Shown here piece by piece: positions 44,151-54,326 of a stretch of 64,000 nucleotides of DNA (position 1 is the stretch's first letter; the number at the start of each line of letters is the position of its first letter). The stretch comes from Hydrogenophaga sp. PAMC20947 (GTDB lineage: Bacteria; Pseudomonadota; Gammaproteobacteria; Burkholderiales; Burkholderiaceae_C). The notes under the pieces were generated by a model that was given only the letters and a program-made list of their open reading frames with translations, was not told the origin of the DNA and ran no database searches. The DNA is taken from assembly GCF_004795855.1 (NCBI RefSeq), contig NZ_CP039252.1, positions 2,852,001-2,916,000 of the forward strand, read 5' to 3'. A program made the translations under genes and the position numbers.

Positions 44151-44702
44151 TCAGGCTTTCGTGGCGCCAGCGCCGAATTCCGCTGCGTGCATCCAGGCGG
44201 CGTGTTTGGGGGCGCGTTTGGTCTTCGACCACTCTTGCAGCATGTCCCATTTGACATCGTCGAGCTGCTTCATTTGCTCGGGTGTAGCGGTATCCGCCGC
44301 CAGCTCAAGGCGGTGCCCGTTGGGATCGAAGAAGTAGATCGACTTGAAGATCGCGTGGTCGGTGATGCCCACGACCGGAATGCCGCTCGCCTCAAGGCGC
44401 TGCTTGGCCTGCACCAGGTCGTCAACGCTGTCGACTTTCAACGCGATGTGTTGCACCCACTCCGGTGTGTTGGCATCACGGCCCATCGCAGGGGAATTGG
44501 GCACCTCGAAGAAGGCCAGAATGTTGCCGCCGCCTGCGTCGAGAAACAGGTGCATGTACGGATCGGGCGCATGCGTGGACGGAACCTGGTCCTCGGCGAT
44601 GGCGAGCACGAAATCCATGTTCAGGTGTTTCCCATACCAACGCACGGTTTCTTCGGCGTCGATACAGCGGTAAGCCACGTGATGGAAGCGTTGAACTTTC
44701 AT
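44151..44702 (-). CDS. VOC (glyoxalase/extradiol dioxygenase) family protein
   Basis: 183 residues. Metal ligands of the VOC fold are visible as His in FHHVAYRC, His in VQHIALKV and Glu in GHRLELAAD. It may be an extradiol ring-cleavage enzyme or an isomerase acting on the hydroxylase product. It is the first gene of the leftward operon and starts 19 nt upstream of the hydroxylase. A palindromic operator lies 31 nt upstream of its start. Confidence 0.88.
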   Translation of the reverse strand: MKVQRFHHVAYRCIDAEETVRWYGKHLNMDFVLAIAEDQVPSTHAPDPYMHLFLDAGGGNILAFFEVPNSPAMGRDANTPEWVQHIALKVDSVDDLVQAKQRLEASGIPVVGITDHAIFKSIYFFDPNGHRLELAADTATPEQMKQLDDVKWDMLQEWSKTKRAPKHAAWMHAAEFGAGATKA

Positions 44703-44732
44703 GATGTCTCCTGGTCTTGTTTCTCGGAAACC

Positions 44733-44756
44733 ATATCGTAACTCACGTTACTATAT
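44733..44756. promoter_or_regulatory. Palindromic MarR operator between VOC and MarR genes
   Basis: ATAT, C, GTAAC, TCAC, GTTAC, T, ATAT reads as a 24-bp near-perfect inverted repeat (GTAAC 44738-44742, GTTAC 44747-44751). A second copy of the half-site GTTAC with ATAT-like flank occurs at 44851-44865, 30 nt upstream of the marR ATG. The spacing and symmetry fit a dimeric MarR protein; binding is inferred. Confidence 0.75.
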
Positions 44757-44895
44757 TTTGGCAACAATTCCGATTTGGAGCATCAGGAATACCTTGATAC
44801 CTTCAACAGGCGCCACAAATCGTTCGGCCACGGGTCGATTCCTTCTAAATATCATCCGTTACCATAGAGGCAAAGGCAAAACACCCAAGGTTGTC

Positions 44896-45336
44896 ATGGA
44901 TCTCAGCAGCTTCCTCCCCTACCGGATCGCCGTCCTCAGCGAGTCCGTCAGTCAGTGCATCGCCCAGGTCTACCGGGAGCGTTTCGGGCTGTCCCGCGAT
45001 GAATGGCGGGTACTGGCTGCGCTGGCCGATGCCGGCAAGGTAAAAACCTCGACGGTCATCGCCAGCACAACGCTGGAAAAGATGCAGGTCAGCCGCGCGG
45101 TCAGCCGCCTGGAAGGCGATGGTCTGCTTGAGCGCATACCCGATCCCGAAGACGGCCGCGGCTGGCTGCTGCGCCTGCGGCCCGCAGGCCGAGCGTTGCA
45201 CGGCAAGGTGGTACCGATGGTGCAAGCACGCGAGCAGTTCCTGCTGGATGCCCTGGCTCCGCAAGAGCAACAAGCCCTGCACCAGGCGCTGAACAAGCTG
45301 CAAGAGCGGGCGCAGCAGCTCAGCGCGCAAGGTTAG
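44896..45336 (+). CDS. MarR family transcriptional regulator
   Basis: 146 residues from the ATG at 44896; the frame extends upstream but the MarR fold begins here (LSSFLPYRIAVLSESVSQ). The winged helix has LSRDEWRVLAALADAG, STTLEKMQVSRAVSRLEGDGL and IPDPEDGRGWLLRLRPAGR. Divergent from the VOC-hydroxylase operon, it is probably its ligand-responsive repressor, as HpaR- or HcaR-like members are for phenolic-acid operons. Confidence 0.92.
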   Translation: MDLSSFLPYRIAVLSESVSQCIAQVYRERFGLSRDEWRVLAALADAGKVKTSTVIASTTLEKMQVSRAVSRLEGDGLLERIPDPEDGRGWLLRLRPAGRALHGKVVPMVQAREQFLLDALAPQEQQALHQALNKLQERAQQLSAQG

Positions 45337-45561
45337 CGGTGGCTCTGGAAATGCACGCCAAATCGCGCCCCAAATGGGGAAAGTCAGCGGGATCGCAACG
45401 GCCCGCGTTCTGGGGATCGATTCAGACTTGAGCCAGCCGCGCCACTCGGGCAAGGCAGCGCCTCATGAGCGAATTGCGCCGACGAGCCGTCTCATCTGCA
45501 CCGGGTGCAGCTTCCGGGCGCAACGTCAATTTTGCATTCGGTTGCCATGGCGAATGCAGGT

Positions 45562-45768
45562 TCATCCCGGCTTGCCCGCAGGCAAGTCCGCTTCAAAAGC
45601 GTCGAGCGCTTGGCGCAGCGCCTTGAGTATCAAGCGATCCGACAAGGCTTCGTCAACCTCGGGCACATCCCAGTCGAAGATGGAACGGTACTTTTCGATC
45701 AATGCGCTGAGGTCAGAAGCGAGTTGCGCGCGGTGTGCGTCCATTTCCAGTTGTTCGATTTTTGACAT
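45562..45768 (-). CDS. Hypothetical small protein
   Basis: 68 residues, acidic and fully helical in appearance: SKIEQLEMDAHRAQLASDLS, LIEKYRSIFDWDVPEVDEAL, ILKALRQALDAFEADLP. The IEKYRSIFDWDVPEVDEAL core looks structured. No motif or neighbour suggests a function. GAGAAG lies upstream of the ATG. The coding potential is good, and I accept it as real. Confidence 0.65.
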   Translation of the reverse strand: MSKIEQLEMDAHRAQLASDLSALIEKYRSIFDWDVPEVDEALSDRLILKALRQALDAFEADLPAGKPG

Positions 45769-45926
45769 TCAATGCTTCTCGCGTAGGTGGTGCCACCCAG
45801 TCGTGGAGGGCGAGTGCCTGAACAACACCCCTGTAGAGCCCTCGCCTGGGCCGGTCTGTTCGGCGACGCACGCAACCGTTAGCGCATTTCAGTGCACAAC
45901 CCGAACCAGCACAGGCTCGCCAGTCT

Positions 45927-46526
45927 ATGCTCGGGGCCATGAACGATCAAATCAACACCATTCTGAACCAGATGGCCGCGCTTGAAGCGGAACTGCGCAC
46001 TGCCGTCCAAGCTCAGGAGAGCCGAATGTTTTTTCAGATCAAGGGAAAACGCGTCGAATTCGAGCAATCGGTCGGTGAAGCCCACCGGAAACTCAAGACC
46101 AATTTCTTTCGCTGGCTGGTGACCAACCGCCCACAGAACCTGATCACCGGCCCGCTCATCTACGGCATGGTGATTCCATTGCTGCTGATCGACGCCTGCG
46201 TCAGCTTCTACCAGTGGGCCTGCTTCCCCATCTACGGCATCACCAAAGTCCGGCGCAGCGACTACCTTGTGTTTGACCGCCACCACCTCGGCTACCTCAA
46301 CTTCATCGAAAAATTTCACTGTACTTACTGCGAATACGGCAATGGGCTGATGGGCTACATGGCCGAAATTCTGGCCCGCACTGAGCAGTATTTCTGCCCC
46401 ATCAAGCATGCGCACAAGATCCTGGGCACGCATTCGCGCTACAACCGGTTCCTCGACTACGGCGAGGCGGAGGCTTACGAGGCCAAGCTTGAGGCCTATC
46501 GGGTGGCGCTGGGCAAGGTCAAGTAA
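45927..46526 (+). CDS. Conserved hypothetical protein with membrane segment
   Basis: 199 residues (195 from the ATG at 45939, MNDQINTIL). A short amphipathic coiled coil (residues 5-33) precedes QIKGKRVEFEQSVGEAHRK, a hydrophobic stretch (NLITGPLIYGMVIPLLLIDA then CVSFYQWACFPIYGI) and a Cys/His-containing tail with FDRHHLGYLNFIEKFHCTYCEY, HKILGTHSRYNRFLDYGEAE. CTYC and the HH pair could bind metal. Similar proteins occur in other proteobacteria as unknowns. Function not assignable. Confidence 0.75.
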   Translation: MLGAMNDQINTILNQMAALEAELRTAVQAQESRMFFQIKGKRVEFEQSVGEAHRKLKTNFFRWLVTNRPQNLITGPLIYGMVIPLLLIDACVSFYQWACFPIYGITKVRRSDYLVFDRHHLGYLNFIEKFHCTYCEYGNGLMGYMAEILARTEQYFCPIKHAHKILGTHSRYNRFLDYGEAEAYEAKLEAYRVALGKVK

Positions 46527-46724
46527 CGCTGGGGCTCCCGGCGGTCAGCGCGCCGGAACCGCATTGATGGAATGTCGGGCAGGGTGCCGGCGCTCGGAGG
46601 AACACCCGCCCTAAGGCCTGCGTTTGGGCCGTCGTGCTCCGTCAAGACCCAGCGTCAACAGCCTGCGAAAACACCGGTCAGCCAGGCAAGGCGATCGCCA
46701 GACGGGCCTTGCGGCGGCAAGGCC

Positions 46725-48164
46725 TCAAAGGATTTTGAAGGCCGACTTCATGGCTTTTCGGATCATCATTGGCACCTCCCCGGCGGCAAACAAAGTAGCG
46801 ACGAAGGCGAACTGTGTGCGCACCACGCCACGTTCATGGCTGAACGACTTGAAGCCGTAGTGGCCGTGCGCGTTGCCAATACCCGAGTTGTTGATGCCAC
46901 CAAAAGGCAGATTGCCATGCAGGAACTGCATCAGTGCGTGGTTGACGCAAGCGCCGCCGGAAACGGTGTTGGTCAGTACCTGGTCGATATGGGTGTTGTT
47001 GCGGCTGTAGATGTACAGCGCCAGGGGTTTGTGACCCTTGTTGATGTGGGCGATGACTTCGCCGATATCCCGGTAGCCAATGATCGGCAGCAATGGGCCA
47101 AAAATCTCTTCATCCATGATGCGCGACTGGTCGGAGACCTGGTCAAGCAACGTGGGTTGAATGAAGCAATCAGCCTCGCTGACCCCGCCGCCGATCAACG
47201 ACCGCGCGCCTTGGGCATTGGCATCATCGAGCAACGACTTGATACGAGAGGTGTGGCGCGCATTGACCATGTGCGCCAGGTGCGGGCTGTCTTTCTGTTC
47301 GGCCAAACTGCTGCCATAGGCCTTCTTGAGTTGTTGGCGGCAAGCTTCCACCCACGCGTCTTTCACGCTCTCATGCACAAACACATAGTCCGGAGCGATG
47401 CAGGTCTGTCCCGAGTTGGCAAATTTGGCCCACATCACATTGGTGGCCGCCAGTTTGAGGTCGGCACTTTCATCAATGATGGTCGGGCTCTTGCCACCCA
47501 GTTCCAGGGTCACGCTCGTGAGATGCTTGGCCGCCGCGCCCATGACGTACTTGCCGATCGTCGGGCTTCCCGTGAAGAAAATGTGGTCAAACGGCAGCTC
47601 CAGCAACGCCTGCGACACGTCGGCTTCTCCCTCAAATATCGCGACCTCGTCTTCCGCAAACACCTCACGCACCACCTTGCAAATCAGGGCGGACAACTTG
47701 GGCGTCAGCTCTGAGGGTTTCAGAATCGCGGTGTTGCCCGCGGCAATGGCCGAGACCAATGGCCCCAAGGTCAGATTCACGGGGTAGTTGAAAGGCCCGA
47801 TGATCAAGCAGCGACCCCGCGGCGCATATTGCACATGGCTGCGCATGCCCAGCGTCAGCAGGGTCGGCCAGACACGCCGAGGCTTCATCCATTTCTTGAG
47901 GTTTCGAATGGCGTCGTTGGCCTCTACACACACTGGCAGAATTTCGGCCAGATCGACTTCCCCCGGGGGTTTCCTGAAGTCATCGTGAGCGGCGCGGTAC
48001 CAGTCTTCGGTGTGGGCAATCACGGCGTCGCGCAGTTTGCGAATTTTCGCGATGCGCTCCTGCGCGGTTGAGCTGCGCAGGCGCAAGGCCGTCGCAGCCT
48101 GCAGCTCAAACACCACCTGCATGCGGGATGCGCTGAGAGTGGGGTTGTGTGCGTCAATTGACAT
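46725..48164 (-). CDS. Aldehyde dehydrogenase (ALDH3/coniferyl-aldehyde type)
   Basis: 479 residues. GPFNYPVNLTLGPLVSAIAA, FTGSPTIGKYVMGAAAKHL, the catalytic Glu in LELGGKSP and the catalytic Cys in FANSGQTCIAPDYV are present. The C-terminus is long and hydrophobic (FAFVATLFAAGEVPMM), as in ALDH3 fatty-aldehyde or coniferyl-aldehyde enzymes. It oxidises aldehydes with NAD(P). GGAGA lies 5 nt before the ATG. It is a single-gene unit. Confidence 0.9.
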   Translation of the reverse strand: MSIDAHNPTLSASRMQVVFELQAATALRLRSSTAQERIAKIRKLRDAVIAHTEDWYRAAHDDFRKPPGEVDLAEILPVCVEANDAIRNLKKWMKPRRVWPTLLTLGMRSHVQYAPRGRCLIIGPFNYPVNLTLGPLVSAIAAGNTAILKPSELTPKLSALICKVVREVFAEDEVAIFEGEADVSQALLELPFDHIFFTGSPTIGKYVMGAAAKHLTSVTLELGGKSPTIIDESADLKLAATNVMWAKFANSGQTCIAPDYVFVHESVKDAWVEACRQQLKKAYGSSLAEQKDSPHLAHMVNARHTSRIKSLLDDANAQGARSLIGGGVSEADCFIQPTLLDQVSDQSRIMDEEIFGPLLPIIGYRDIGEVIAHINKGHKPLALYIYSRNNTHIDQVLTNTVSGGACVNHALMQFLHGNLPFGGINNSGIGNAHGHYGFKSFSHERGVVRTQFAFVATLFAAGEVPMMIRKAMKSAFKIL

Positions 48165-48382
48165 CGTGTCTCCAGTACTGTTTGTTTCTTGAAATAGTCA
48201 AAGAGGAACCATCATCTGCTCGCATTGTCCACACCTCCGCCAACCGTGGTGTGGACAAAGCACGCAACCACCCGGCTCGGCAACCGAACGCCCACAGGGC
48301 AATCGAAGCGGGCTTCCAACTCAGGTCGGGTTGCGAGGACAGATGCGCGGGCCGGCTGGCAGACCCAAGCCAGTGGCACCGC

Positions 48383-49600
48383 TCAAGCGGCGTCCGTGCG
48401 GTCGGGCAAGGCAACCCCATGCAACCCGAGGCGGCGCGCCAGCCAGCCCAGACTCGGGCCCTGCAGCAACAGCGAGCTCAGCACAACCACAAAGGCGACG
48501 TCAAAGAAGCGGTAGGCGCCCGGCACGCCCGCCAACACGGGGTAGACCGCCAGCACGATGGGAACCCCACCGCGCAGCCCCACCCAGGAAACCATCAACT
48601 GCTGGCGCCAGCCAAAGCCCAGCGGCGTCAGGCAGATCACAACGGCCAGGGGCCTCGCCACCAGCATCAACGCAGCAGCCACCGCCAGCGCTGGCCACGC
48701 CAGACGCAGCATTTCGTGCGGCGTCACCAGCAAACCCAGCAGCAGGAACAGGCCGGCCTGGGCGACCCAGGTGTAGCCGTTGAGCGCAGTCAAAGCCGGC
48801 TTGACGATGGCGCTCACTCGGTGCCCGACGACCAGGCCAAACAAGTAGACAGCGAGGAAGCCCGAACCGTCGAGCAGGCCCGCGATCGCGAACACGGCCA
48901 TGCCGCCGGTGGTCAGCAGCAGGGCGCTCAGGCCATCATGGTCCCGGTCAATCGGCAAGCGCCGCAGCCCAGCAGCAACCAGAGCGCCGCCCGCCAGACC
49001 AGCCACCAGTCCGACACCGGCCTGGCGCGCCAGCAGAGAAGCCAGCCCGGCATCCTGGCCGGCCGGTGCGGTGATCAGCGCGATCATCGCCAGCGTCAGG
49101 AAGACGGCAACCGGGTCATTGAGCCCGGATTCAACCTCGATCGTCGCAGCCAGCCGCCGGGGCAAACGGGCGCCGCTGTTGCGCAACTGGCTGAACACGG
49201 CCGCCGCATCGGTGGAGGCAATCACCGCACCGAGCAGCAGGCCGTTGCGCCAGTCCATGTCCATCGCCCACATCGCAGCCACACCGGCCACCGCGGCCGT
49301 GATCAGCACCCCGACGCTGGCCAGCAACCCGGCCGGCAGCAGGCCGGCGCGGATGCTGGACAGCGGTGTGCGCAAGCCACCGTCGAGCAAGATCATCGCC
49401 AGCGCGATGTTGCCGAGGCCGAGTGCAAGCTTGTGGTTGGCGAACGGCAGCCCCAGCGGTCCGTCGACGCCAGCCAGCATGCCCACCAGCAGAAACACAA
49501 GCAAGTGGGAAAAACCCAGCTTGGCCGAGTACAGGCCAGCGACCAGACCCAAGGCCACCAGCAGGCTCCCGGCGAGCAAGGCGATGTAGAGGCTGCTCAT
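48383..49600 (-). CDS. Cation:proton antiporter (CPA1 family)
   Basis: 405 residues with about 12 membrane helices. Transport-site motifs ASTDAAAVFSQLR and LNDPVAVFLTLAMI are in place, as in NhaP-like and CvrA-like antiporters. There is no long cytoplasmic C-terminal domain; the chain ends with WLARRLGLHGVALPDR, a relative shortness compared with CvrA. It exchanges Na or K for protons. A BON protein follows upstream in the same direction. Confidence 0.9.
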   Translation of the reverse strand: MSSLYIALLAGSLLVALGLVAGLYSAKLGFSHLLVFLLVGMLAGVDGPLGLPFANHKLALGLGNIALAMILLDGGLRTPLSSIRAGLLPAGLLASVGVLITAAVAGVAAMWAMDMDWRNGLLLGAVIASTDAAAVFSQLRNSGARLPRRLAATIEVESGLNDPVAVFLTLAMIALITAPAGQDAGLASLLARQAGVGLVAGLAGGALVAAGLRRLPIDRDHDGLSALLLTTGGMAVFAIAGLLDGSGFLAVYLFGLVVGHRVSAIVKPALTALNGYTWVAQAGLFLLLGLLVTPHEMLRLAWPALAVAAALMLVARPLAVVICLTPLGFGWRQQLMVSWVGLRGGVPIVLAVYPVLAGVPGAYRFFDVAFVVVLSSLLLQGPSLGWLARRLGLHGVALPDRTDAA

Positions 49601-49673
49601 TCAGGCAAACAAACGAATTGGACAACGCTGTGCGCCTGCCCATGCCCGCTCACAAGACAGCGGGTGCAGCGGC

Positions 49674-50150
49674 TCAAGCCCGCACCACCAACTGGTTGTC
49701 GACGCTGATCACGCCCTGAACGCTGGCCGTCAGGCGGTCTGCACGCTCGCGCGCGGATGCGTCGGGCGTCGTGCCCAGCAACTTGACTGCGCCACGGCGG
49801 GTGTCAACGTCGATCTTCAGCGCGGCGAGTTGATCGTCTTTGGCCAGTTCGGCTTTGACACGGACTGTGATTGCGGTGTCTTGCACCTTTGACGCGACCT
49901 TGTCGGTGGCGGATTCGAGTTTGCTGGTCAGCTTCTGTGTGGCCGCCGTGGTGTCAGACGTGGCCTGGGCCATTTCCCGCCGGATATCGACCCTGGCCTC
50001 GTCGGCCTTCTGGCCGAATGTGGCAACAGTGCTCTCGATCTGCTGGCCGACGGTGCGCTCGTCCGCTTTGCTCCAGGCGAGCAGCGCAAGCACGGCAACG
50101 GCGGTCAGCCAATACCTGAACCTGAATCGGCGGTGGGGATGTGAGTTCAT
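49674..50150 (-). CDS. BON-domain exported protein
   Basis: 158 residues. One membrane or signal helix (RYWLTAVAVLALLAWS) is followed by a helical linker (residues 30-85, rich in Ala/Lys/Thr) and a single BON domain (VKAELAKDDQLAALKIDVDTR, VKLLGTTPDASARERADRL, VISVDNQLVV). BON domains bind phospholipids or other proteins in the envelope. It precedes the antiporter in the same direction (73 nt) and may be co-transcribed. Confidence 0.88.
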   Translation of the reverse strand: MNSHPHRRFRFRYWLTAVAVLALLAWSKADERTVGQQIESTVATFGQKADEARVDIRREMAQATSDTTAATQKLTSKLESATDKVASKVQDTAITVRVKAELAKDDQLAALKIDVDTRRGAVKLLGTTPDASARERADRLTASVQGVISVDNQLVVRA

Positions 50151-50446
50151 GGGGGGGAGTTGCCCTTCAGGAGCGGTTGGCGAGAGCGGGATCGGTGGCC
50201 ATCAAGCCAGGCAGGGCAACCATACGATGCGGCGACCACGGCTTGAGTTTGCTCCCGCCGGAATGATCCACTCTAGACGTTGTGGCCGGCGGCGTCTATC
50301 GGAGGGCTGCGCGCCAGCCTGTAGGACAACGGCCCGTCGCGCCACCAAACGTCGACAGGATTTATCGCAAGTAAAGGGGCACTCCGCTGTCAGCAGGACG
50401 CTGCCATTGCCCATCCGACCGGTTCGCTGCCGATGCCCTTCAGACG

Positions 50447-51841
50447 TCAGCCACGGGGGCCCACCATCCGTTCAGCCTGTACCCACGCATCGAAGTCCGA
50501 AGCGCTCAGGTGCCCCGAGGCGATGGCCGCCTCGCGCAGGGACAAACCTTCCTGGTGCGCGCGCTTGGCAATCTCGGCCGCTTTGTCATATCCGATGTGC
50601 GGGTTCAGGGCCGTCACCAGCATCAGCGAACGCTGCACCAGCTCTGCGATGCGGGCTTCGTCCGGCTCGATGCCGCTTGCACAGTGCACCTCGAAGCTGC
50701 GCATGCCATCGGCCAGCAGGCGCAAGCTTTGCAGCAAGTTGTGCGCGATCACAGGCTTGTAGACATTCAGCTCGAAGGCACCCGATGCGCCGGCCAAGCC
50801 GATCGTGACGTCGTTGCCCATGATCTGACAGCAAGCCATCGTCAACGCCTCGCACTGCGTCGGATTCACTTTGCCCGGCATGATCGAGCTGCCCGGCTCG
50901 TTCTGCGGGATGCGCAGTTCGCCCAGTCCGGCGCGTGGGCCTGAGGCCAGCCAGCGCACGTCGTTGGCGATTTTGTTGAGCGCCGCGGCCAGGCCCTTCA
51001 GCGCGCCGTGGGCATGCACGATCGCGTCGTGTGCGGCCAGCGCCTCGAACTTGTTGGGCGCGCTGACCAATGCGGTTCCGCAGGCACGGCTGAGCGCATC
51101 GGCCATGCGCAGACCGAACTCGGGATGCGCGTTGAGGCCCGTGCCGACGGCCGTGCCGCCGATCGCGAGTTCGCGCAGGTGCGGCAGTGTGGTCTCTATA
51201 TGGCGGCGTGCATGGGCCAGCTGAGATGCCCAGCCAGAGATCTCCTGACCGAGCGTCATTGGCGTGGCGTCTTGCAAGTGCGTGCGGCCGATCTTGACGA
51301 TACCGGCAAAGGCCCTGGCTTTGGCCTCCAATGTGGCGTGCAGGCCGTCGAGCGCGGGGAACAGGGCCCCTTCGATCGCCAATACCGCAGCAATGCTCAT
51401 CGCGGTCGGGAACACATCATTGGAGGACTGCCCGCGGTTCACGTCGTCGTTGGGGTGCACGAGGCGTTCGCGACCGATGGGGCCCCCGAGCAGCTGCGAG
51501 GCCCTGTTGGCCAGCACCTCGTTCATGTTCATGTTGCTCTGTGTGCCCGAACCGGTCTGCCAGACAACGAGTGGGAACTCTTCGTCGTGCAGTCCATCGA
51601 GCACCTCACGCACAACTTGTTCGATCGCAGCCGCCTTCGATGCGTCGAGCTCACCCAGCGTGGTGTTGACCTGTGCGGCGGCGCCTTTGACCTGCGCCAA
51701 CGCGCGCAACAATTCCCTGGGCATGCGCTCGCCCGAGATCGAGAAGTGCTCGATCGAGCGCTGTGTCTGCGCACCCCACAGGTGCTCGCCCGGCACTTCG
51801 ATGGGGCCAAAACTGTCGTCTTCGATACGGGTGTTGCTCAT
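50447..51841 (-). CDS. fumC: Class II fumarate hydratase FumC
   Basis: 464 residues from the ATG at 51841, preceded by GGAG at 7 nt, the usual length for FumC. The fumarase/aspartase signature [16 protein letters not shown] is present, along with [19 protein letters not shown] and [16 protein letters not shown]. It interconverts fumarate and malate in the TCA cycle; class II enzymes lack the Fe-S cluster and work under oxidative stress. Confidence 0.96.
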   Translation of the reverse strand: MSNTRIEDDSFGPIEVPGEHLWGAQTQRSIEHFSISGERMPRELLRALAQVKGAAAQVNTTLGELDASKAAAIEQVVREVLDGLHDEEFPLVVWQTGSGTQSNMNMNEVLANRASQLLGGPIGRERLVHPNDDVNRGQSSNDVFPTAMSIAAVLAIEGALFPALDGLHATLEAKARAFAGIVKIGRTHLQDATPMTLGQEISGWASQLAHARRHIETTLPHLRELAIGGTAVGTGLNAHPEFGLRMADALSRACGTALVSAPNKFEALAAHDAIVHAHGALKGLAAALNKIANDVRWLASGPRAGLGELRIPQNEPGSSIMPGKVNPTQCEALTMACCQIMGNDVTIGLAGASGAFELNVYKPVIAHNLLQSLRLLADGMRSFEVHCASGIEPDEARIAELVQRSLMLVTALNPHIGYDKAAEIAKRAHQEGLSLREAAIASGHLSASDFDAWVQAERMVGPRG

Positions 51842-52190
51842 GTGGCGCTCCGGCAATCAATGTGCAGACCATCATGCCGCGAAAAATCCGGACAAACCAG
51901 ATGCGCGCCCGTTGCGCTCAAAGTCCCTTGATCCCTGAATGAGCCACCGCCCAAGTCGCACGGCCAACCCACCCGTTCAGATCGTCCGACAGGGCCTGAG
52001 ACTGAGGACACGGCCTATCCACCGATCTGGACGAGCGCCCCCCTTCGCAAGTGGTGGGGGCCCCCCCGGCTTCAAGCTCACCGCGTGGGACCGTGGTTTT
52101 GCCTGGGGCGAAGCAGGCCGCGTCAATAACCTGTCCGTCAACGCCAAGGGGGCCTATCATGGGTCGGCACACCGCCACAGGGAGAAGTCG
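51842..52190. other. Divergent promoter interval fumC / fadE-like
   Basis: 349 nt between two divergent starts. It should contain both promoters. In the right half the frame of the acyl-CoA dehydrogenase is open without a stop but has no good start or family similarity before the ATG at 52191. No clear operator, RNA or repeat was seen. Confidence 0.5.
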
Positions 52191-54326
52191 ATGGGACTCG
52201 CAGACATTCTGGGCCGCACCGCACTCGGCCCGTTTTCCAAAGCCCTGCCAGCCATGGGCGACACCGAGCGCGCTGCGCTGGAAGCCGGCACGGTGGGCTT
52301 CGAAGGCGACCTGTTCGCCGGGCGGCCCGATTTCGACGCTTTGCGCGCGCGCGGGCCGAACCGCCTGAGCAAAGCCGAACAGGCCTTCCTTGACCACGAG
52401 GTGCGCGATCTCTGCGCCATGCTCGATGAATTCGAAATCGATGAGGCGCACGACATGCCCCCAGCGGTGTGGCAGTTCCTGCGCGAGAAGAAGTTCTTCG
52501 GCATGATCATCCCGGTGGAACACGGCGGACTTGGCTTCGGTCACTTCGCCCATGCCACCGTGGTCACGCGCATCTCCACCGTCAATGCCGCCGTCGCCGT
52601 GACGGTGATGGTGCCCAATTCGCTCGGCCCGGCCGAACTGCTGCTGCACTACGGCAGCGACGCGCAAAAACAGCACTACCTGCCCCGCCTGGCCGACGGC
52701 CGCGAGCTGCCGTGTTTTGCCCTGACCTCACCCTACGCCGGATCCGATGCGGCGTCCATCCCCGACATCGGCACGCTCACCGAGGTTGAGATCGATGGCC
52801 AGCGGGTGCGCGGCTTCTCCGTCACCTTCGACAAGCGCTACATCACGCTGGCGCCAGTGGCCACCGTGGTCGGCCTGGCTTTCCACGCCATCGACCCCTC
52901 TCGCCCGGAAGGCGAGCGTGAACTCGGCATCACCTGCGCCCTGATCCCGGTGCCCACCGAGGGCATGGACGTGGGCCGGCGCCATATGCCGATGAATTCC
53001 TCCTTCATGAACGGACCGGTGCGCGGGGTGGATGTGTTCGTGCCAATGGAATGGCTCATCGGTGGCGAAAAACAAGTCGGTCAAGGTTGGCGCATGCTGA
53101 TGGAAAGCCTCGCGGCGGGGCGTGCAATTTCCCTGCCCGCCATGGGTGCGGCGCTGCAGCAGACGACGTTGTTCGTTGTGAACGGCTATGGCCAGATCCG
53201 TGAACAGTTTGGCCTGCCGATCGGCAAGTTCCACGCCGTGGCGGCGCTCATCTCCGAAGTGGCAGTGGATCTCTACGCCAGCGACGCCGCGCGGCGCTAC
53301 ACCGCCGCGGCGCTCGACGCAGATGAGCGCCCGAGCGTGGCCAGTGCGATTCTCAAAGTGCAGCTCACCGAAGCCGGCCGGCGCGCAGTCAACCACGGCA
53401 TGGACATTCTGGGCGGCAAGGCCATCATGCGAGGTCCGAAGAATGTGCTCGGCGTTGCTTACCGCCACGCACCGATCGCGATCACGGTGGAAGGCGCCAA
53501 CATCCTGACCCGCGCCCTGATCATCTTCGGACAGGGCGCCGTGCGCTGCCACCCGCAGGTGCTGAATGAGATGGCGGCGGTCGAACAAAAGGACGCCTCC
53601 GCGCTGGGTACCGCACTGCTGGCGCACGGCGCCCATGTGCTGCGCAACCTGGGGCGCAGCGTGTTCGGCCCGTCGCTACAAGGCCAACCCCCGCCCGAAC
53701 TGCGCGCAGAGGCTTTAAAAATTGCCCGCCTCTCGGCGCAGTTCGCATTGACGGCCGATCTGGCCATGGGCCTGCTCGGCGGCAAGTTGAAACAATTGGA
53801 GCTGCTGTCGGCGCGCTTGGGCGATGTCTTGTCTTGCCTGTACCTGGCATCGGCCAGCGTCTGGCGCTTCGAGGTCGAGGGCGAGCCCAAGATGCTGCCG
53901 GTGGCGCGCGCCGCCATCGATGTTCAACTGGCGCGTGGCGCACGCATCCTGCGCGAACTCCACCACAACCTGCCCTCGCCCGCGCTGGCTTTCGTCGCAC
54001 CGCTGCTGCTGGGCGGCACGCGCAAGCTGCGTCCTTTGAGTGACAAGCGCGCCCTGGCTCTGGCCGAGATGCTGCGCTCCGACCCGGTGTTGATCGCCTG
54101 CCTGTGCCCCGATGTCAGCCGCCCCAAACAAGGCGGTCTGCTCGACCTGATGATGGCCCTCGAACTGGCACGACCGCTGGGCGAGGAACTGGCCGAACTC
54201 AACAAAGTGTTGCGACGCACCCGCTCACTGGAAACCGCCGCCGCTGGCGCCAGCGACCCGGCCGCCGCGCTGGCCTACCTGCAGGCTGCAGACCGGGTGA
54301 TCCAGGTCGACGACTTTTCGCCGTGA
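52191..54326 (+). CDS. fadE: FadE-like acyl-CoA dehydrogenase
   Basis: 711 residues from the ATG at 52191, with GGGAGA upstream. The FadE hallmark LTSPYAGSDAASIPDIG, the active-site region GREL...CFALTSP and QFGLPIGKFHAVAALI are there, with MPMNSSFMNGPVRG as in FadE. E. coli FadE has 814 residues with an N-terminal hydrophobic part; that part is absent here, so the protein is probably soluble or peripherally bound. It catalyses the first beta-oxidation step. No other fad gene is next to it. Confidence 0.9.
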   Translation: MGLADILGRTALGPFSKALPAMGDTERAALEAGTVGFEGDLFAGRPDFDALRARGPNRLSKAEQAFLDHEVRDLCAMLDEFEIDEAHDMPPAVWQFLREKKFFGMIIPVEHGGLGFGHFAHATVVTRISTVNAAVAVTVMVPNSLGPAELLLHYGSDAQKQHYLPRLADGRELPCFALTSPYAGSDAASIPDIGTLTEVEIDGQRVRGFSVTFDKRYITLAPVATVVGLAFHAIDPSRPEGERELGITCALIPVPTEGMDVGRRHMPMNSSFMNGPVRGVDVFVPMEWLIGGEKQVGQGWRMLMESLAAGRAISLPAMGAALQQTTLFVVNGYGQIREQFGLPIGKFHAVAALISEVAVDLYASDAARRYTAAALDADERPSVASAILKVQLTEAGRRAVNHGMDILGGKAIMRGPKNVLGVAYRHAPIAITVEGANILTRALIIFGQGAVRCHPQVLNEMAAVEQKDASALGTALLAHGAHVLRNLGRSVFGPSLQGQPPPELRAEALKIARLSAQFALTADLAMGLLGGKLKQLELLSARLGDVLSCLYLASASVWRFEVEGEPKMLPVARAAIDVQLARGARILRELHHNLPSPALAFVAPLLLGGTRKLRPLSDKRALALAEMLRSDPVLIACLCPDVSRPKQGGLLDLMMALELARPLGEELAELNKVLRRTRSLETAAAGASDPAAALAYLQAADRVIQVDDFSP

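Noticed and set aside
48149..49708. 519-codon open frame on the plus strand
   Set aside because: It is the antisense shadow of the cation/proton antiporter; Gln/Arg/Ala/His-rich with no fold signal.
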